From Sclerotinia nivalis (taxonomy: Eukaryota > Ascomycota > Leotiomycetes > Helotiales > Sclerotiniaceae): a stretch of DNA of 64,000 nt. The position numbers and the translations under genes were made by a program. Location of the stretch: contig JAPEIS010000008.1 in the NCBI GenBank assembly GCA_029531795.1, positions 1,798,001-1,862,000 of the forward strand, written 5' to 3'. Positions 47,856-59,152 of the stretch are shown piece after piece (positions within the stretch are counted from its first letter, which is position 1; each line of letters opens with the position of its first letter). The notes under the pieces are model-generated. The model searched no databases. It was given only the letters and a program-made list of their open reading frames with translations, and was not told the origin of the DNA.

Positions 47856-49790
47856 ATACACAGAGTATTTCGGTCTGGAGTTGGGGCATAGGGGTTTTGC
47901 ATTCAGGAGGCGTTAAAGTTGCGGGTATTGCTTGATGGGATATGGAGCAGGATTTGATATGGTATGGTATGGCATGGTTGGTAATTTATGAATCATAGAG
48001 ATTTGAAGGGGGGGGGGTTTAGGGGGCTTTTTAAAAGGTGTTCCTTTTCCTTTTATATCTTTCTTCGTCGGAAGACTCTTTATATTATCTACTTCTTACT
48101 TACTTATTTACATATACCCATTCTCAATATATTCTGAAATTGTATTTTTTTGGGCTTTTGAGTGAGACGAGAAAGAAATAAGAAAGAGAGTGAGAGAGAT
48201 AGGGGGAGAGAAAGAGAAAGGGAAAAAGAAAACTTGGATTAGAAAGCTGCTTCGATTGCTGTTATTGTTGTTGTGGTTTAATAGGATTGGTGGTGTTTTC
48301 GATATTGAGTGATTGGTTGGTTGTTTGTTTGGTGGGATGAATAAATCGAAGGTTTGAGGTTTTGTATTACAGTTTGCAGTTCTGAGAAGGGAGGGGAAGG
48401 GAGAGATGAAAGGAAATTTGATTTGATTTGGGATGTTGAAATTCCGAGGTATACCAACGATAGCAAAGATTTTCTATGATCTGATAGATCGTAGATGAAC
48501 TGAGTTGTTGAACAGGTGATTAAATTCGATCGAAGATGGGATATAGAAAACGGGAAAATACGACGCTGTAGCACGGAAATAAAAGATGGAAAAGAATGAA
48601 TTCCTGAATGCCGTGACCAATGGTTTGTGGTGATGGGGTGCAGGATTTGTGTCCGATATCCGATATATCCTAGTTTGAGGTGGGAGTGGGAGCTAGGACC
48701 CCCCCTCGTTTAAGGAAGGATGTGAGAAGCGAGCTGTAAAGAAGTTTTTGGGTGGGGGGCTAGGACGTTGGACAGGATTGTGGATGGCGTCAACGTCAGA
48801 TGAATCGAATATGTCAGTGCTTAGATCATGGCTCGTCATGTTATCTGGTTGGTGTTAAGAGGCGCGGAAGCAGTTGTATTTGTAATTTTGAATGTTCGTG
48901 GGAAGTATGTGGAAGGACGGCGTAGGTGATACAATTGTGACCGAGTTGGTGTTTTTGGAGAAGCTTGGTCTGTAAGCACCAATGTATTTTGATAATCAGA
49001 TGATGAATATGACTCTGCCGGGGAGAAACATGACATGTGCGAGTTAAGAGTTAAAGCCTTGTCGATTTATCGATGGCCGCCATAATTCCGATGTATCCGT
49101 TGGTCACTTTGATATTTTGTTCCACGTGCCGCATGCAAGAAGTCGAAATCGTGATTAGATTGTCCCACCAAAAGGGCGAAAATTTTTCACACTTCATTCC
49201 TACCTTACTGAATAAGAAATGGTGAAGATATTGATGAATCATAAATGACTCTTCGGGAAAATCGGAGTTAGTTGCATTGTCGTTGAAATGGCTCGACTGC
49301 TGAGGTAATAAATGTGGAGGTAAGGCACGAAAGAAAACGTGGTGGTTGGATGATCTTTCGATGATTTTGCATGTCATGTTGCATGGATAGTAAGCAAAGT
49401 AAAGCAAATGCATGGATGGAACGGACATTAGTTAAGTGAGAGCAGCTACTAGTGGGGCTGAGGACGGGTTGGGAATTGATATCATTGGTGAAAGGTGTGA
49501 AGAGTGTGAAATGTTTGACGTGAGGAATATTCTTTTCTCTCCTTGGTGCAGTCTCATTGACTTGCTGTTTTAATGGAAAAAGTAGCTAAGAAGGAATGGA
49601 TTATTAATTATTGATTGATTATTCAAGGACCGGAGTATAGTTGGGTTGATGTTGTCGATTGTGTTGTCAGACGTTTGGTTTGGGATGTATTGGTTGAGGA
49701 AAAACAAGAACGAAAGTCGGACTGAATCTCATAAAGGGTTTCATGTTGATATAGAGGAAATGGAGGGGATTCAGGTAGATGGTGTATTAG

Positions 49791-49834
49791 TGAAAGTGTG
49801 AAAGGGTGAAAGTGTGAAAGTATGAAAGTATGAA
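49791..49834. repeat. 8-bp tandem repeat TGAAAGTR, five and a half copies
   Basis: Successive units TGAAAGTG, TGAAAGGG, TGAAAGTG, TGAAAGTA, TGAAAGTA and a partial TGAA. Simple satellite inside the long non-coding stretch. Confidence 0.85.
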
Positions 49835-50891
49835 TATCTTGTCGCGCGGTTGTTTTCGTTGCACGGATGGATGTTGTTCATTTTGACTTGTTGATGTTCT
49901 GCTGTACCCCACGTCATATCCATCCATGCACGCCAAGCCCTATCGCTTTTTGATGTATTTGCTTAGGTACGTACAGAGTACTGAGGAGCCCGAGCCAAAG
50001 TAAAGAACGTTGATGTGAGAATTCGTAATGAACCGATGACTTTTGAGGTAATATTCTACTTACCTATTTACCTATACTGTTGTTATTCGTCGATGCTAGA
50101 AAATTAAAACATATAAAATTCAAATGGGAAATAAGAAGTACCTAAGTATTAACAATCACATTGGATGATATCACTGATTCATCCGATTCTAAATGCCGCC
50201 GCTTGCGGTAGTTAGCTTCAAAGTGTTGGCTTAGTCATCTATCAAAATCGAATTTACCCATCTGCATCGAAAACGAAGAATCAATCTAACCTTATACTCC
50301 GAGTAAATATTCTTTTGGATACAACAAGAGTAAGAATAAACAACCAAAAACAGCCTCGACTTTCGCAAGACAATGCCGCAAATCAATGCCGCAACATCCA
50401 ATCCCTTGCCATTCGAAACCTTGTACTATCTGGCGTCTATCTATATGCACATTTTAAATCAATATCAATATGGCGCGAAATCGGTCAGTGGAGTAAGAAA
50501 ATTCATTGTTTCATTCGATATCGGAATTCACGGACTTATGAATTAACAATTAAAGGAAAGAAAGTGCCAACGGTCATTTCATCATGGGAAACTTATTTAT
50601 TTGTCGTCATGTTCCCGATATGTTTCCACCTCTTTCCGATCTCTTTACACACATTTTCCTTTTTGGCATAAGAGTATTCTTCTAGAATATTTCTTTCTTT
50701 TGTTCCACAATTTTGTTTTCAATCAGTATACATATCTACTGAACGCCCGCACTTGTGATTTCCCTTTGCCTCTTTACTATTCAATATACCCTGATACCCT
50801 AGATTATTTCAGCCGTGTACCTTTTGACGCACGACTCGTTTCTTACTGTCATCGCATTTTGAACTATTAGCATTGTACGAAATCAATACAG

Positions 50892-52855
50892 ATGCCTTCA
50901 CATATGCGAAACCTCACATTATACAGCAGTCTTATACTGCTTGGGCTTTTACCTCTAATAACCGCACACGGCGATGACGAACCGGAAATGGATATGGGCA
51001 TGCAGATGAGTTCGGTAGCCACCGCTATAGCTACAGCTACGGATTCAACTGCCACGAACAATACCGAGGTAGCTGAATCTAGTTATTTTCAACATCCTAA
51101 ACTTAGAGGTCTTATGGTAGCTCATATTATACTCATGACCATAGGATGGGTATTCGTTCTCCCATTATGTGAGTAGCTCAAAATTAATGAATGCCTCCAA
51201 AAATCTAATATGTTTCAGGTGTGATGTTCTCAATTTCTCGATCTCGATTAAGTCTCCCTACTCAATTCGTATTCCTAGCCTTAAACGGCGGTGGTCTCTT
51301 CTGCAGTATAATCTACAATGCCTCCACTCCGGACTTATATCCGAATAATGTACATCATAAATTGGGATGGTTTTTGATATGCGTAATAGCTGCGCAAGGG
51401 GTAATTGGGGTGATTAGTGCCTACGCGGGGCGCAAAGGCGAGAAACAAGCGGAGAACTCCGGGTATATTCCGATTTCGAGAGAAGCAATGGCGGAGCATA
51501 CCCGCATGCATGAAAGACCTAAACCGGTTACTAGATTTTCGGATGATAGTGGGCAAGGCACGGAACCAAATACTGAATCTTTACGAAGTCATTCAATATC
51601 TTTGTCTGGAGATGACGAAAATCCTCTACATGAATCAGAAAAGGACGAGCCGGAAAAAGTGGCTTTGATAGAAGGTACCCGGGTGGATCAATACTTATCG
51701 AAACGACTTCCAGGATTACTTTCCACACGTCTTTTACGCATAATTGGATTTGCATACGACGTCGTGAATCGAGTAATCCTTCTCTTGGGTTTTGCTATTC
51801 TTACATCTGGATTTGTCACATATGGTGGGTTATTCGTAAGTTTGGCCAGTGCTATGAAGATATATGTCCCATTACTAAATATCATTGCAGAAAGGTTCGG
51901 AGATTTATAGCGGTCTTGCGCACTTTATCAAAGGAGGAGTTTTCTTCTGGTATGGAATTTTAACTCTCGGTAGATGGGCAGGTTGTTTCGCTGAGATTGG
52001 TTGGTCTTGGAATATCAAACCTGATAATGAACCGCGATTCACTCCAACAGCTGAATTTGTGGAGAGTTTTCTCATTTTCTTTTATGGATCTACAAATGTT
52101 TTCTTAGAACATCTAGCTGCTTGGGGAAATGCATGGAGTGCACAAGATCTTGAGCATATTTCAATCACCATTATGTTTATTGGTGGTGGATTGGTGAGTC
52201 TTTCACGCTATGATTTCACAACCACTTCTAACATGTGCAGTGTGGTATGTTCATTGAATCAAACCAAATCCGCAACTTTTTAAATACAGCGGTCCAACAA
52301 TCATCATATTCGATGTCTTCTTACCACCCAGAAGCTCAGGAACCAAAATCTTATAGATTTTCAATGAACCCAATTCCTGCTTTGGTTGTCATGCTGTTAG
52401 GAATGATGATGAGTTCACATCATCAACATTCAATGATCTCAACCATGATCCATAAACAATGGGGAACTTTACTTGTGGGTGCGGCATTTGCACGTGCGGC
52501 TACTTATGTCGTATTTTATCTTGCGCCACCTACTTCGATTTTTCCTGGCAGGCCACCGACTGAAATCATTACAGCTTTCTGTCTGATGGCTGGAGGTTTG
52601 ATTTTTATGGCTAGTGTATGTTGCATCTTATATCGTCTGATGAAACCAAGGCTAACAGAGTTATAGAGCAAAGATACAGTCAAAGCAATCGAATTGAATG
52701 ATCTTGATGCGATGTTCGTTTTTACGGTCTCCATGGGTCTCATCACATTCTTGATGGCTTGGATTATTCTTGTGATTGCAATTAAAGGATGGGCGATGAA
52801 AAGGGAAAAGAGGTGGAGTAAGAGTGCTGAGTATGAGGTTGAGTGTAATGCATAG
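50892..52855 (+). CDS. YTP1: Ytp1-like polytopic membrane protein
   Basis: Predicted 586-residue membrane protein of the Ytp1 family, with an N-terminal DUF2427-type region and a C-terminal Ytp1 domain; biochemical function is not established. Five exons: 50892-51168, 51219-51835, 51891-52193, 52241-52615 and 52667-52855. An N-terminal signal-like helix (LYSSLILLGLLPLITAHG) is followed by a Met/Thr-rich acidic stretch, then helices GLMVAHIILMTIGWVFVLPL and FVFLALNGGGLFCSII. A long hydrophilic loop separates the halves. The Ytp1 half contains SGLAHFIKGGVFFWYGILTL, GRWAGCFAEIGW and HSMISTMIHKQWGTLL. Met- and His-rich segments (MDMGMQM, MMSSHHQHSM) resemble metal-handling proteins; that role is inference. 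Confidence 0.87.
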
Positions 52856-53336
52856 AAATAATAATGGTGGTAATGGGTTTGGGGAGGAAGAGAAGAGAAG
52901 ATGAAAGAGAGGAGGAATGAATAGATAAATCATGATATCATGAATCGATGGGAACATGGAAACATGGAAACAATAATTTTTATGAGGTGGAAATCGGAGT
53001 GAGGCGTCAAGATACCATGGATTGTTTGATCTTTTGGGTTTGAGTTTGAATTTGGAATTTCGGATGAAAGAAGTGGAAGGAAGAAGAGGTAGAATACCCA
53101 GTTCTAGTAATTTATAATGGGATTGGATAACTTGAGAGAGAATTGTATAATTTATCACCTAGGCAAGCTGTTGTGAATACAAAATGTGATGATGCGCCAG
53201 CTTCATCGCTTGAACCTCGGCTGCCAAATCAACAAGTCGCATTGCCTGTCGGGGCCACCCGGGCCCACTCTTCCGGCAAGCTTAGCGTAGTCATTAGCTT
53301 AAAATTTAGATTCCACGTCAACAAACATTGCTAAAA
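52856..53336. other. Intergenic region between YTP1-like gene and tRNA-Ser
   Basis: About 480 bp holding the 3' region of the membrane-protein gene. The open minus frame 52661-53158 is mostly low-complexity Pro/Leu/Phe and overlaps the gene end, so it is treated as a shadow. Confidence 0.5.
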
Positions 53337-53432
53337 GGCATGTTGCCAGAGTGGTTAATGGGTAAGACTTGAATGAATTAATTCGGTTATCTTATGGTTT
53401 CGGCCTCGTAGGTTCAAATCCTGCACATGTCG
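53337..53432 (+). tRNA. tRNA-Ser (anticodon UGA) with intron
   Basis: Type II tRNA with long variable arm. Acceptor stem GGCATGT pairs with ACATGTC (53425-53431), discriminator G. D-arm CCAGAGTGGTTAATGG, anticodon stem TAAGA/TCTTA, loop CTTGAAA after splicing, and T-arm GTAGG-TTCAAAT-CCTGC. Anticodon TGA is at 53370-53372. A 15-nt intron (53374-53388) lies at the standard position after base 37. Internal A and B boxes are present. Confidence 0.9.
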
Positions 53433-54860
53433 TTTTGTTGGTGGTGGTGGTGCGTGATTTTATTTTTTGAAGATTTTTTTTTAAGATTTTTTGGGGGTGG
53501 CTGAGGGTTTGGGGAGTTGGGGGGGGGGGAATATATTTTTTGAGAGGGGGATGAGCGAAGAATGAGAGTGGAGGGGGGTTGGGATAATTATTGTATTATT
53601 AGAATCGAATCAGCGCGAGTAGAAGAGTTTAGATATTCTTTCTTTCTTTCTATTTGAGTTATTTCTACAACACCTAAATAGGTGTTCATTCAGGGTGACA
53701 TTCCAGCTGGAGATGTTTTACTGGTATACGTACTCGAGTAGATGAATCTTGATCTCCGACCATTTTAATTTTCTGGTGTAATGAGGTAGGTTCTATTTCG
53801 TGCTACTTCTTTTCAAAATGTTCAGCCCAAGGAATGCCGAAAAAGAACTAAGATTACATAGTCTCAACATCTTCAATCATTCAATGATTCAAATAGCACA
53901 TTTTCTTCCTCTTAGTCTTATACCCGCTACTGGAGATTTCGCTGTGGATTCTAATGCTTATTTCTCTTCTTGCAAATGGGATGTTTATCGGTGATGGGGG
54001 CGTGAAGGAGATGATTGTTGTCGGATAATGGCTCATTTAATGGTTCTACTTCTATATGTTTTGAGTAGCAGTGCAGATATGGAAGAGTTTTTATTTATTA
54101 TTGGATTTGCTTTGGGGGTTTGTGGTCAGTGGTTGCGCTATTTTGCGCTTCTTTTTTGCTTAGTTTTGTTTTTTGATCTTTCTTCTGATTGATTTTTTTG
54201 TTAAGCACGCCCTTTTATTTTTCAATGCAGCGTTTATCACTTGTTTTCCTCTGATCATCTACCGTGGTAGACAATGAGTGACTTGTCATCCGATACAAGA
54301 GAAGGGTGGTCTCATACTCAAAGAGCTGTGAGCTTAATGATAGTATCATCGCTGGTGGCCATGCTTATAAGATATGGCTAACGACAAGCCAACAATATTT
54401 TCGCCAATATCGTCGAATAAACCCTTCAACTAGTCTAATTGCACCTTCGAAGTCGATAAGATATTCAGTTGATTGCAAAACTACCGCAGCTTATAATCTC
54501 ATAGACAACAAAACCGATAGCGTCATAACTCGTTGCGTGGTGAGTTCAACGCATCTATCATTGGACAATCATATCACTGCGCCTGCTAAAATATCTCCAA
54601 GTCTTGATCTGGGGTTTGGAAAATGTGAAGCAGCTAGATTCGAATTCCAGACATTATCGACCGACATCTGCTCAGAATGGTAGAGTCTGCAGAGGCCGTT
54701 GCTGGTGCTCGGACTATTGTACATGATCTTCATGATTCTCAAAGTCGGCGTGTTTTCTCTCCTCGATTGAAGGGGAGGAAGGAGAGCTCCAACTAAGAGG
54801 ATTAGGCAGGTTAGGAGAACTGGGAAAATTTACAGGAAATAGTAAGGAGTTTTGGAGCTC

Positions 54861-54925
54861 AGGAGAGGAAGGGAGGGGAGAAGGAGGGGAGAAGGAGGGG
54901 AGAAAGAGGGGAGAAAGAAGGGAGA
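54861..54925 (+). repeat. Polypurine tract with GGGG repeats
   Basis: A 65-base run of only A and G, with an 11-bp unit GGAGGGGAGAA repeated with variation. Five G3-4 runs separated by 1-7 purines fit a G-quadruplex pattern on the plus strand, and a mirror-like composition could form triplex DNA. Structure formation is inference. Confidence 0.75.
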
Positions 54926-56880
54926 TAGTATACGCCGCAAACTCCTTGTGATTGTACTATTGGTACATGAGGCTTGGTGAATTTTTGTATCGTATTGATC
55001 TTATATATTATTTCGTATAAAACTAGATAAGCTAACATGAACTAACTAGGACATTACCGGCGCAGGTGGAGGATGAGTTCCCCATTTCCTCGAACTAATC
55101 GACATTTTCAATCCCAAACAGCTTGAATGGTGCCACATGCGATACTCTCGTGATATGGATGATCGAGGAAATAACCCCCTACTACAATTTCATTCCAAAC
55201 CACCATTTCAGATCTTACACCCATGCACCCATATGGAAGTAAAATCCCCCATTTCCACGGTGAACAAGATGCATATGCATCTATCCCCACCAATTCCTCA
55301 CTTCACTTCCACGAACTCGTTCATCAAATCATATATCCCAACATAAACTCCAATGAATCCTCTGCCATGGAGAAGCCTTACCTAATATCAAGAGCAGCGC
55401 ACTGGGTAATTAATTTAAGTTCTCTACAACCAAATTCTCTATTCCTTCAAACAAATTTTTGGCAGCTATGATTGAGTGGGCGGAAAATGGTAATGCACGG
55501 TTATGTTGAATGAGATGGTTTTGAGTAGTGATTGTTAGGGAATAATGGGCGGATTTGTACGTGGTCTTTGAAATCTATGTAGAATAGTAGTAGCGCTTTG
55601 GAATTTCTGTGTGATGAAACTGCTATTATTTTCATGCTTATAAGTTGCATTGTACTAATATTAAGTGACCAAAGTTAAGGTAGAAAGAGGGTTAGGGTTT
55701 ATGAAGAGTGACTTTTGAAGACGAGAGGTTTTGGAGTAGTGTGAGTGAATAGATGTCCTCTCATAAATTAGCAGCACTTCAGGAATGTATATTTTGCAGA
55801 TTCCACAATATAATGCTCATCTTTGCAGTAACTTTACTCATCCCACAATCTACTTAAATCTTTAAACTAGGTCTCAGCCTTAAAAATGACGATGCAACAA
55901 CGTAAATTTAAACACGCGATTGATAAATTAAAAGCAATGTAACGAGAAATAAACATGCGAAGAACACAATAATAAAAATTCATAAGCCCTGGCAAATTCC
56001 CCGGAAAAACATCACATATCCCAGCACGTGATCCACACCATATTCCATCCATCCCCCTCCCATCACAACCCCAACCAAGGCCGGCGAAGACGGATCTCTC
56101 ACCTGTACGCGGTGCTGGCTACGAACTGGTGATGCTTTTGGTATTCATTTGAGCTGACGAGAGAATGCGTGGCAGAGCTGGAAGGGCTGGATTGGGTTGA
56201 GAATTGGGGTTTTTCATAAGGGCGAAAAATTTTTCACTTTACTTTACTAATCAATAGCGATCAGAATAGAGGACTATATTGCGATAATGACAATTAGCAA
56301 CAAAGTTATCATTTGTCCTAGCTAGACGTATAACTTGGTGTTTTGTACGATTATCGATATGGACGATTGATTTTTCTGAAGTACTTTGCAGGATTTTCAT
56401 ATTGGAAGAAAATAATAATTTTAGTCTGGGAACTGGTCTTCTTCGGTGTTCTGAATGATTCGAATCTGAAATTTATTACAATTTTGATCTGTAGTAGAGG
56501 TAGGTAGTAGGAAACTACGAAAGGGTAGAGGGAATAGAGGGACGATGATGTTCGAGTGAACTTTAGTTTGTAAAGGTAGGTTCGAGGATATCCTTGGATT
56601 ACAATTGGCTACGAGGTTTTGTATAGAGATGGATTGTTATAAAGGATGAGAGGGAAAACAATTGGAATATTTGGTTATATTATAGAGGATGCGGGTTAGG
56701 GGAGAGAGATTATATAGATTAGGAATGATCTACTGTATTGAAGAGGGTAGTTGATATATCTGTTTGAGGGATTAATTCAATATGCAATAGCAATTATGTA
56801 AACTTTGCTGAAGTATATAATATATTCATTAAATTAGCATTTTTCTCTAAAAAGGGTTTTTATATAGCTAGCTCAGAAAC

Positions 56881-56952
56881 CCAGGGGCCTTCCTCCCCTG
56901 GTGTCCTTTGTCCCAATTGGGAATTTGAGGCCTGTGCTTCGCACAGAGCCTC
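56881..56952. repeat. Cluster of three inverted repeats
   Basis: Hairpin 1: CCAGGGG (56881-56887) and CCCCTGG (56895-56901). Palindrome 2: TCCCAATTGGGA (56911-56922). Hairpin 3: GAGGCCTGTGC (56927-56937), loop TTC, GCACAG then A then GCCTC (ending 56952). On the minus strand, TATATAAAAA follows at about 56870-56860. An AC microsatellite begins at about 56967. May be a small element end or structured RNA; see findings. Confidence 0.7.
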
Positions 56953-57210
56953 GGACGAAAAATATCACACACACACATACACACACAACCCCAACCAATA
57001 ACTACCGGTACTCCCATCTACTTTACCCAACCCAAGAACAAAAAACGCCCCAGAATCTCCAATTTTCACTATCCTTCACTTCAGCTCGCCCCCCAAAATA
57101 AAACCCAATCCCACAACATTCCAAACCCTCACTCACCTATACCAATCATCCCTTAACAAAATAACCCCCAGATAAAGCCAAAAAGAGATAAATAAAAGAA
57201 ACAAAAGAAT

Positions 57211-57318
57211 TGATCACTGGCGGGATCGAACCGCCGACCTTGGCGTTGTATATCTGTGAATACATGGAATAAACAGAGGATATTAGCACCACGCTCTAAC
57301 CAGCTGAGCTAAGCGACC
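57211..57318 (-). tRNA. tRNA-Ile (anticodon AAU) with intron
   Basis: Minus-strand gene. Acceptor stem GGTCGCT pairs with AGTGATC with G-T pairs, discriminator A at 57211. D-arm TAGCTCAGCTGGTTAGAGC (A box), anticodon stem TGGTG/CGCCA with loop CTAATAA after splicing, and T-arm GGCGG-TTCGATC-CCGCC (B box). Anticodon AAT is at 57284-57282. A 34-nt intron (57280-57247) sits after base 37. Confidence 0.93.
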
Positions 57319-57878
57319 TGTCTGGTTATTTGATTGTGGATGAGGAAGCGTAGTTTGGTTTTATGAATAAGAAGCTGGGAAGGGAGTAGGAGTGGAGTGG
57401 ATGAGGGAGATTTGGTGGGTAGGTGGGTGGGTGCTGGAGAGGGGACAGGGAGCAGGGGAGTATAGCGAGAGTGAGTCATGGGCTAGGGTTAGGGTTTAGG
57501 TGGCGGGAAAGACGGAGTGGGATGTAAGAAGTGGAGGGGTGGGTCGTAAGTCTTGAGCGTGGGTGAGTGGAATTGGTGGACGTTGGGTTTTTGGCGCGGA
57601 GGGGGACGAGATGAGGTTTGGGGTCATGGGTTTAAGGTGTGAAACTTCTACTCAGGTAGTAGCTAACAATTATTTATGCTCTTTGATATTTAATATTGCA
57701 TAGGAAAGACGTGAAAGGAAAGCGACTTGGTCATTTGAGAGTCCATCATGTACCTAGTACATTTTACACAAAACTAAACAAGTGCCATGGAACGAACGAA
57801 ACAATTCAAATGACTTTGGACGAAAAGTGTAGAACTATCTTTGTGTATATTTCATCATTCATATCATTAATCTATCTC
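57319..57878. other. Intergenic region with telomere-like microrepeat
   Basis: About 560 bp, G-rich on the plus strand between 57380 and 57640. TAGGGTTAGGGTTTAGG at 57484-57500 is about two and a half telomere-type units. The plus frame at 57696-57899 overlaps the end of the oxidoreductase gene and is a shadow. Confidence 0.5.
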
Positions 57879-59152
57879 TTACAAACGGGATCCAACTGAA
57901 CTATCTTCCTTAACCTCGACCAATAATTTTCCTGGAGATTGTCAGCACAATTGTCCAATAATATTAAAATAGAAAAAACTTACCAGTATTAACACCTTGA
58001 TATAAATCCAATAAAGCTTGCTCAGCAACACCAAGTCCACCCTTAATAATGGTCTCCTTTCTTTGAAGTTTGCCTTCCGCCAACCATTGAGACATGTCTT
58101 TACGGGCTTCCGCATATTTAGATGCATAGTCAAAGACGATAAAACCTTGGAGACGAATACGCATTGAGATGATCATCGAGAAGTTCTGGATTAAGTCAGA
58201 AAGTGCAACAGGCAATATATTGAGTGAGCAAAATACCTTTGGTCCTACTGGAGCATCAGAGTTGTATTGACTGATGGCACCACACATAACAAAAGTTGAG
58301 AATGGCTTAGCTCTACTAAGAGCAAGTTCCAAAATGTCTCCCCCAACATTGTCAAAGAATATATCGATAAAGTTTGGCGTAGCAGCCTTGAACTTGGAAG
58401 CGAATTGCTTGTCTTTGTAGTTCAAAGCATCATCACAACCCAATTCCTTCAACCATTGAACTTTATCATCACTTCCCGCAAGACCTAAAACCTTGGCTCC
58501 CTTAAGCTTAGCAATCTGACAAACGACACTTCCAGTAGCACCAGCGGCACCAGAAACTACAACGAAGTCTCCGGCCTTGACCTTTCCAACTTCGAGAATT
58601 CCGAAGTAAGCGGTGAGACCAGTCATTCCAAGAACACCAAGTGCATCGGTGAGTTTGCCGTTAGGTGGAAGATCAATGGGTGTGAGATCTTTGGGAGCCA
58701 TGATGGCGACTTCTCTCCATCCTGTAATACCGGATACGTAATCGCCGACATTGAATTTCGATGACTTGCTGGCAATGACCTTTCCAATCGAAACACCACG
58801 CATCACCTCTCCAATCTGAACAGGTGGGACATATGATCTTCTATCTATTCCAGCATTGTGAATGTCAGCGATGATCACGTGAAGAGGCGGGGTACATCAA
58901 GAATATACCCCTAAGCATCATCCATTAATGGCTAATGGGAGAGAAAGAGAATAGCAGTCGGTACGTACCATTTAACCAGCCTCTCATGGCCGGATCCAAT
59001 GAAAGATATAACACTTCAACCAACACTTGATCATCCTTAAGATCTGCCTCCGTCACCATTGGATTCTCCTTCTTCTCAAAAGTCTCTCCTGGGACAATCT
59101 GAGCAGTAGGACGTTTGGCTAAGACCACCGATTGATATGTAGATTGAGCCAT
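57879..59152 (-). CDS. NADP-dependent MDR oxidoreductase (2-alkenal reductase / LTB4 dehydrogenase-like)
   Basis: Predicted 348-residue medium-chain reductase without zinc ligands, of the leukotriene B4 12-hydroxydehydrogenase/2-alkenal reductase group, which reduces activated double bonds. Four exons: 59152-58969, 58844-58237, 58185-57984 and 57931-57879. The N-terminal catalytic lobe has VLYLSLDPAMRGWLN and RRSYVPPVQIGEVMRG; the cofactor fold has DFVVVSGAAGATGSVVCQIA and later FFDNVGGDILELAL. Third intron length (51 nt) is a multiple of three and stays open, so it is easily missed; homologues lack the extra residues. An upstream in-frame ATG at 59188 would add 12 residues. Likely detoxifies reactive carbonyls; substrate not visible. 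Confidence 0.9.

Larger units (their letters stand above)
47723..50891. other. Long non-coding stretch upstream of the YTP1-like gene
   Basis: 3.2 kb with no recognised gene. It includes simple repeats (47836-47855, 49791-49834), a G9 run near 48008-48016, purine-rich tracts around 48165-48230 and 48685-48760, and C/T-rich sequence before 50891. Open frames at 48278-48574 and 49051-49428 (minus) have no known domain. Long intergenic spaces of this kind often precede regulated genes in filamentous fungi; a non-coding transcript is possible but not shown. Confidence 0.5.
53433..57210. other. Gene-poor interval between two tRNA genes
   Basis: 3.8 kb without a recognised protein gene. It holds G/T homopolymer-like runs just after the tRNA-Ser (including a G12 run at about 53519-53530), a polypurine repeat at 54861-54925, and a cluster of hairpins at 56881-56952. 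Open frames 54306-54683 and 55137-55471 have no known domain. No element ends, integrase or transposase frames were seen. Confidence 0.5.

Noticed and set aside
49051..49428. 125-codon minus-strand frame in the long non-coding stretch
   Set aside because: No domain, no splice context and composition like surrounding DNA.
57484..57500. TTAGGG-like repeat as an interstitial telomere
   Set aside because: Only about two and a half units; more likely a chance G-rich microrepeat.
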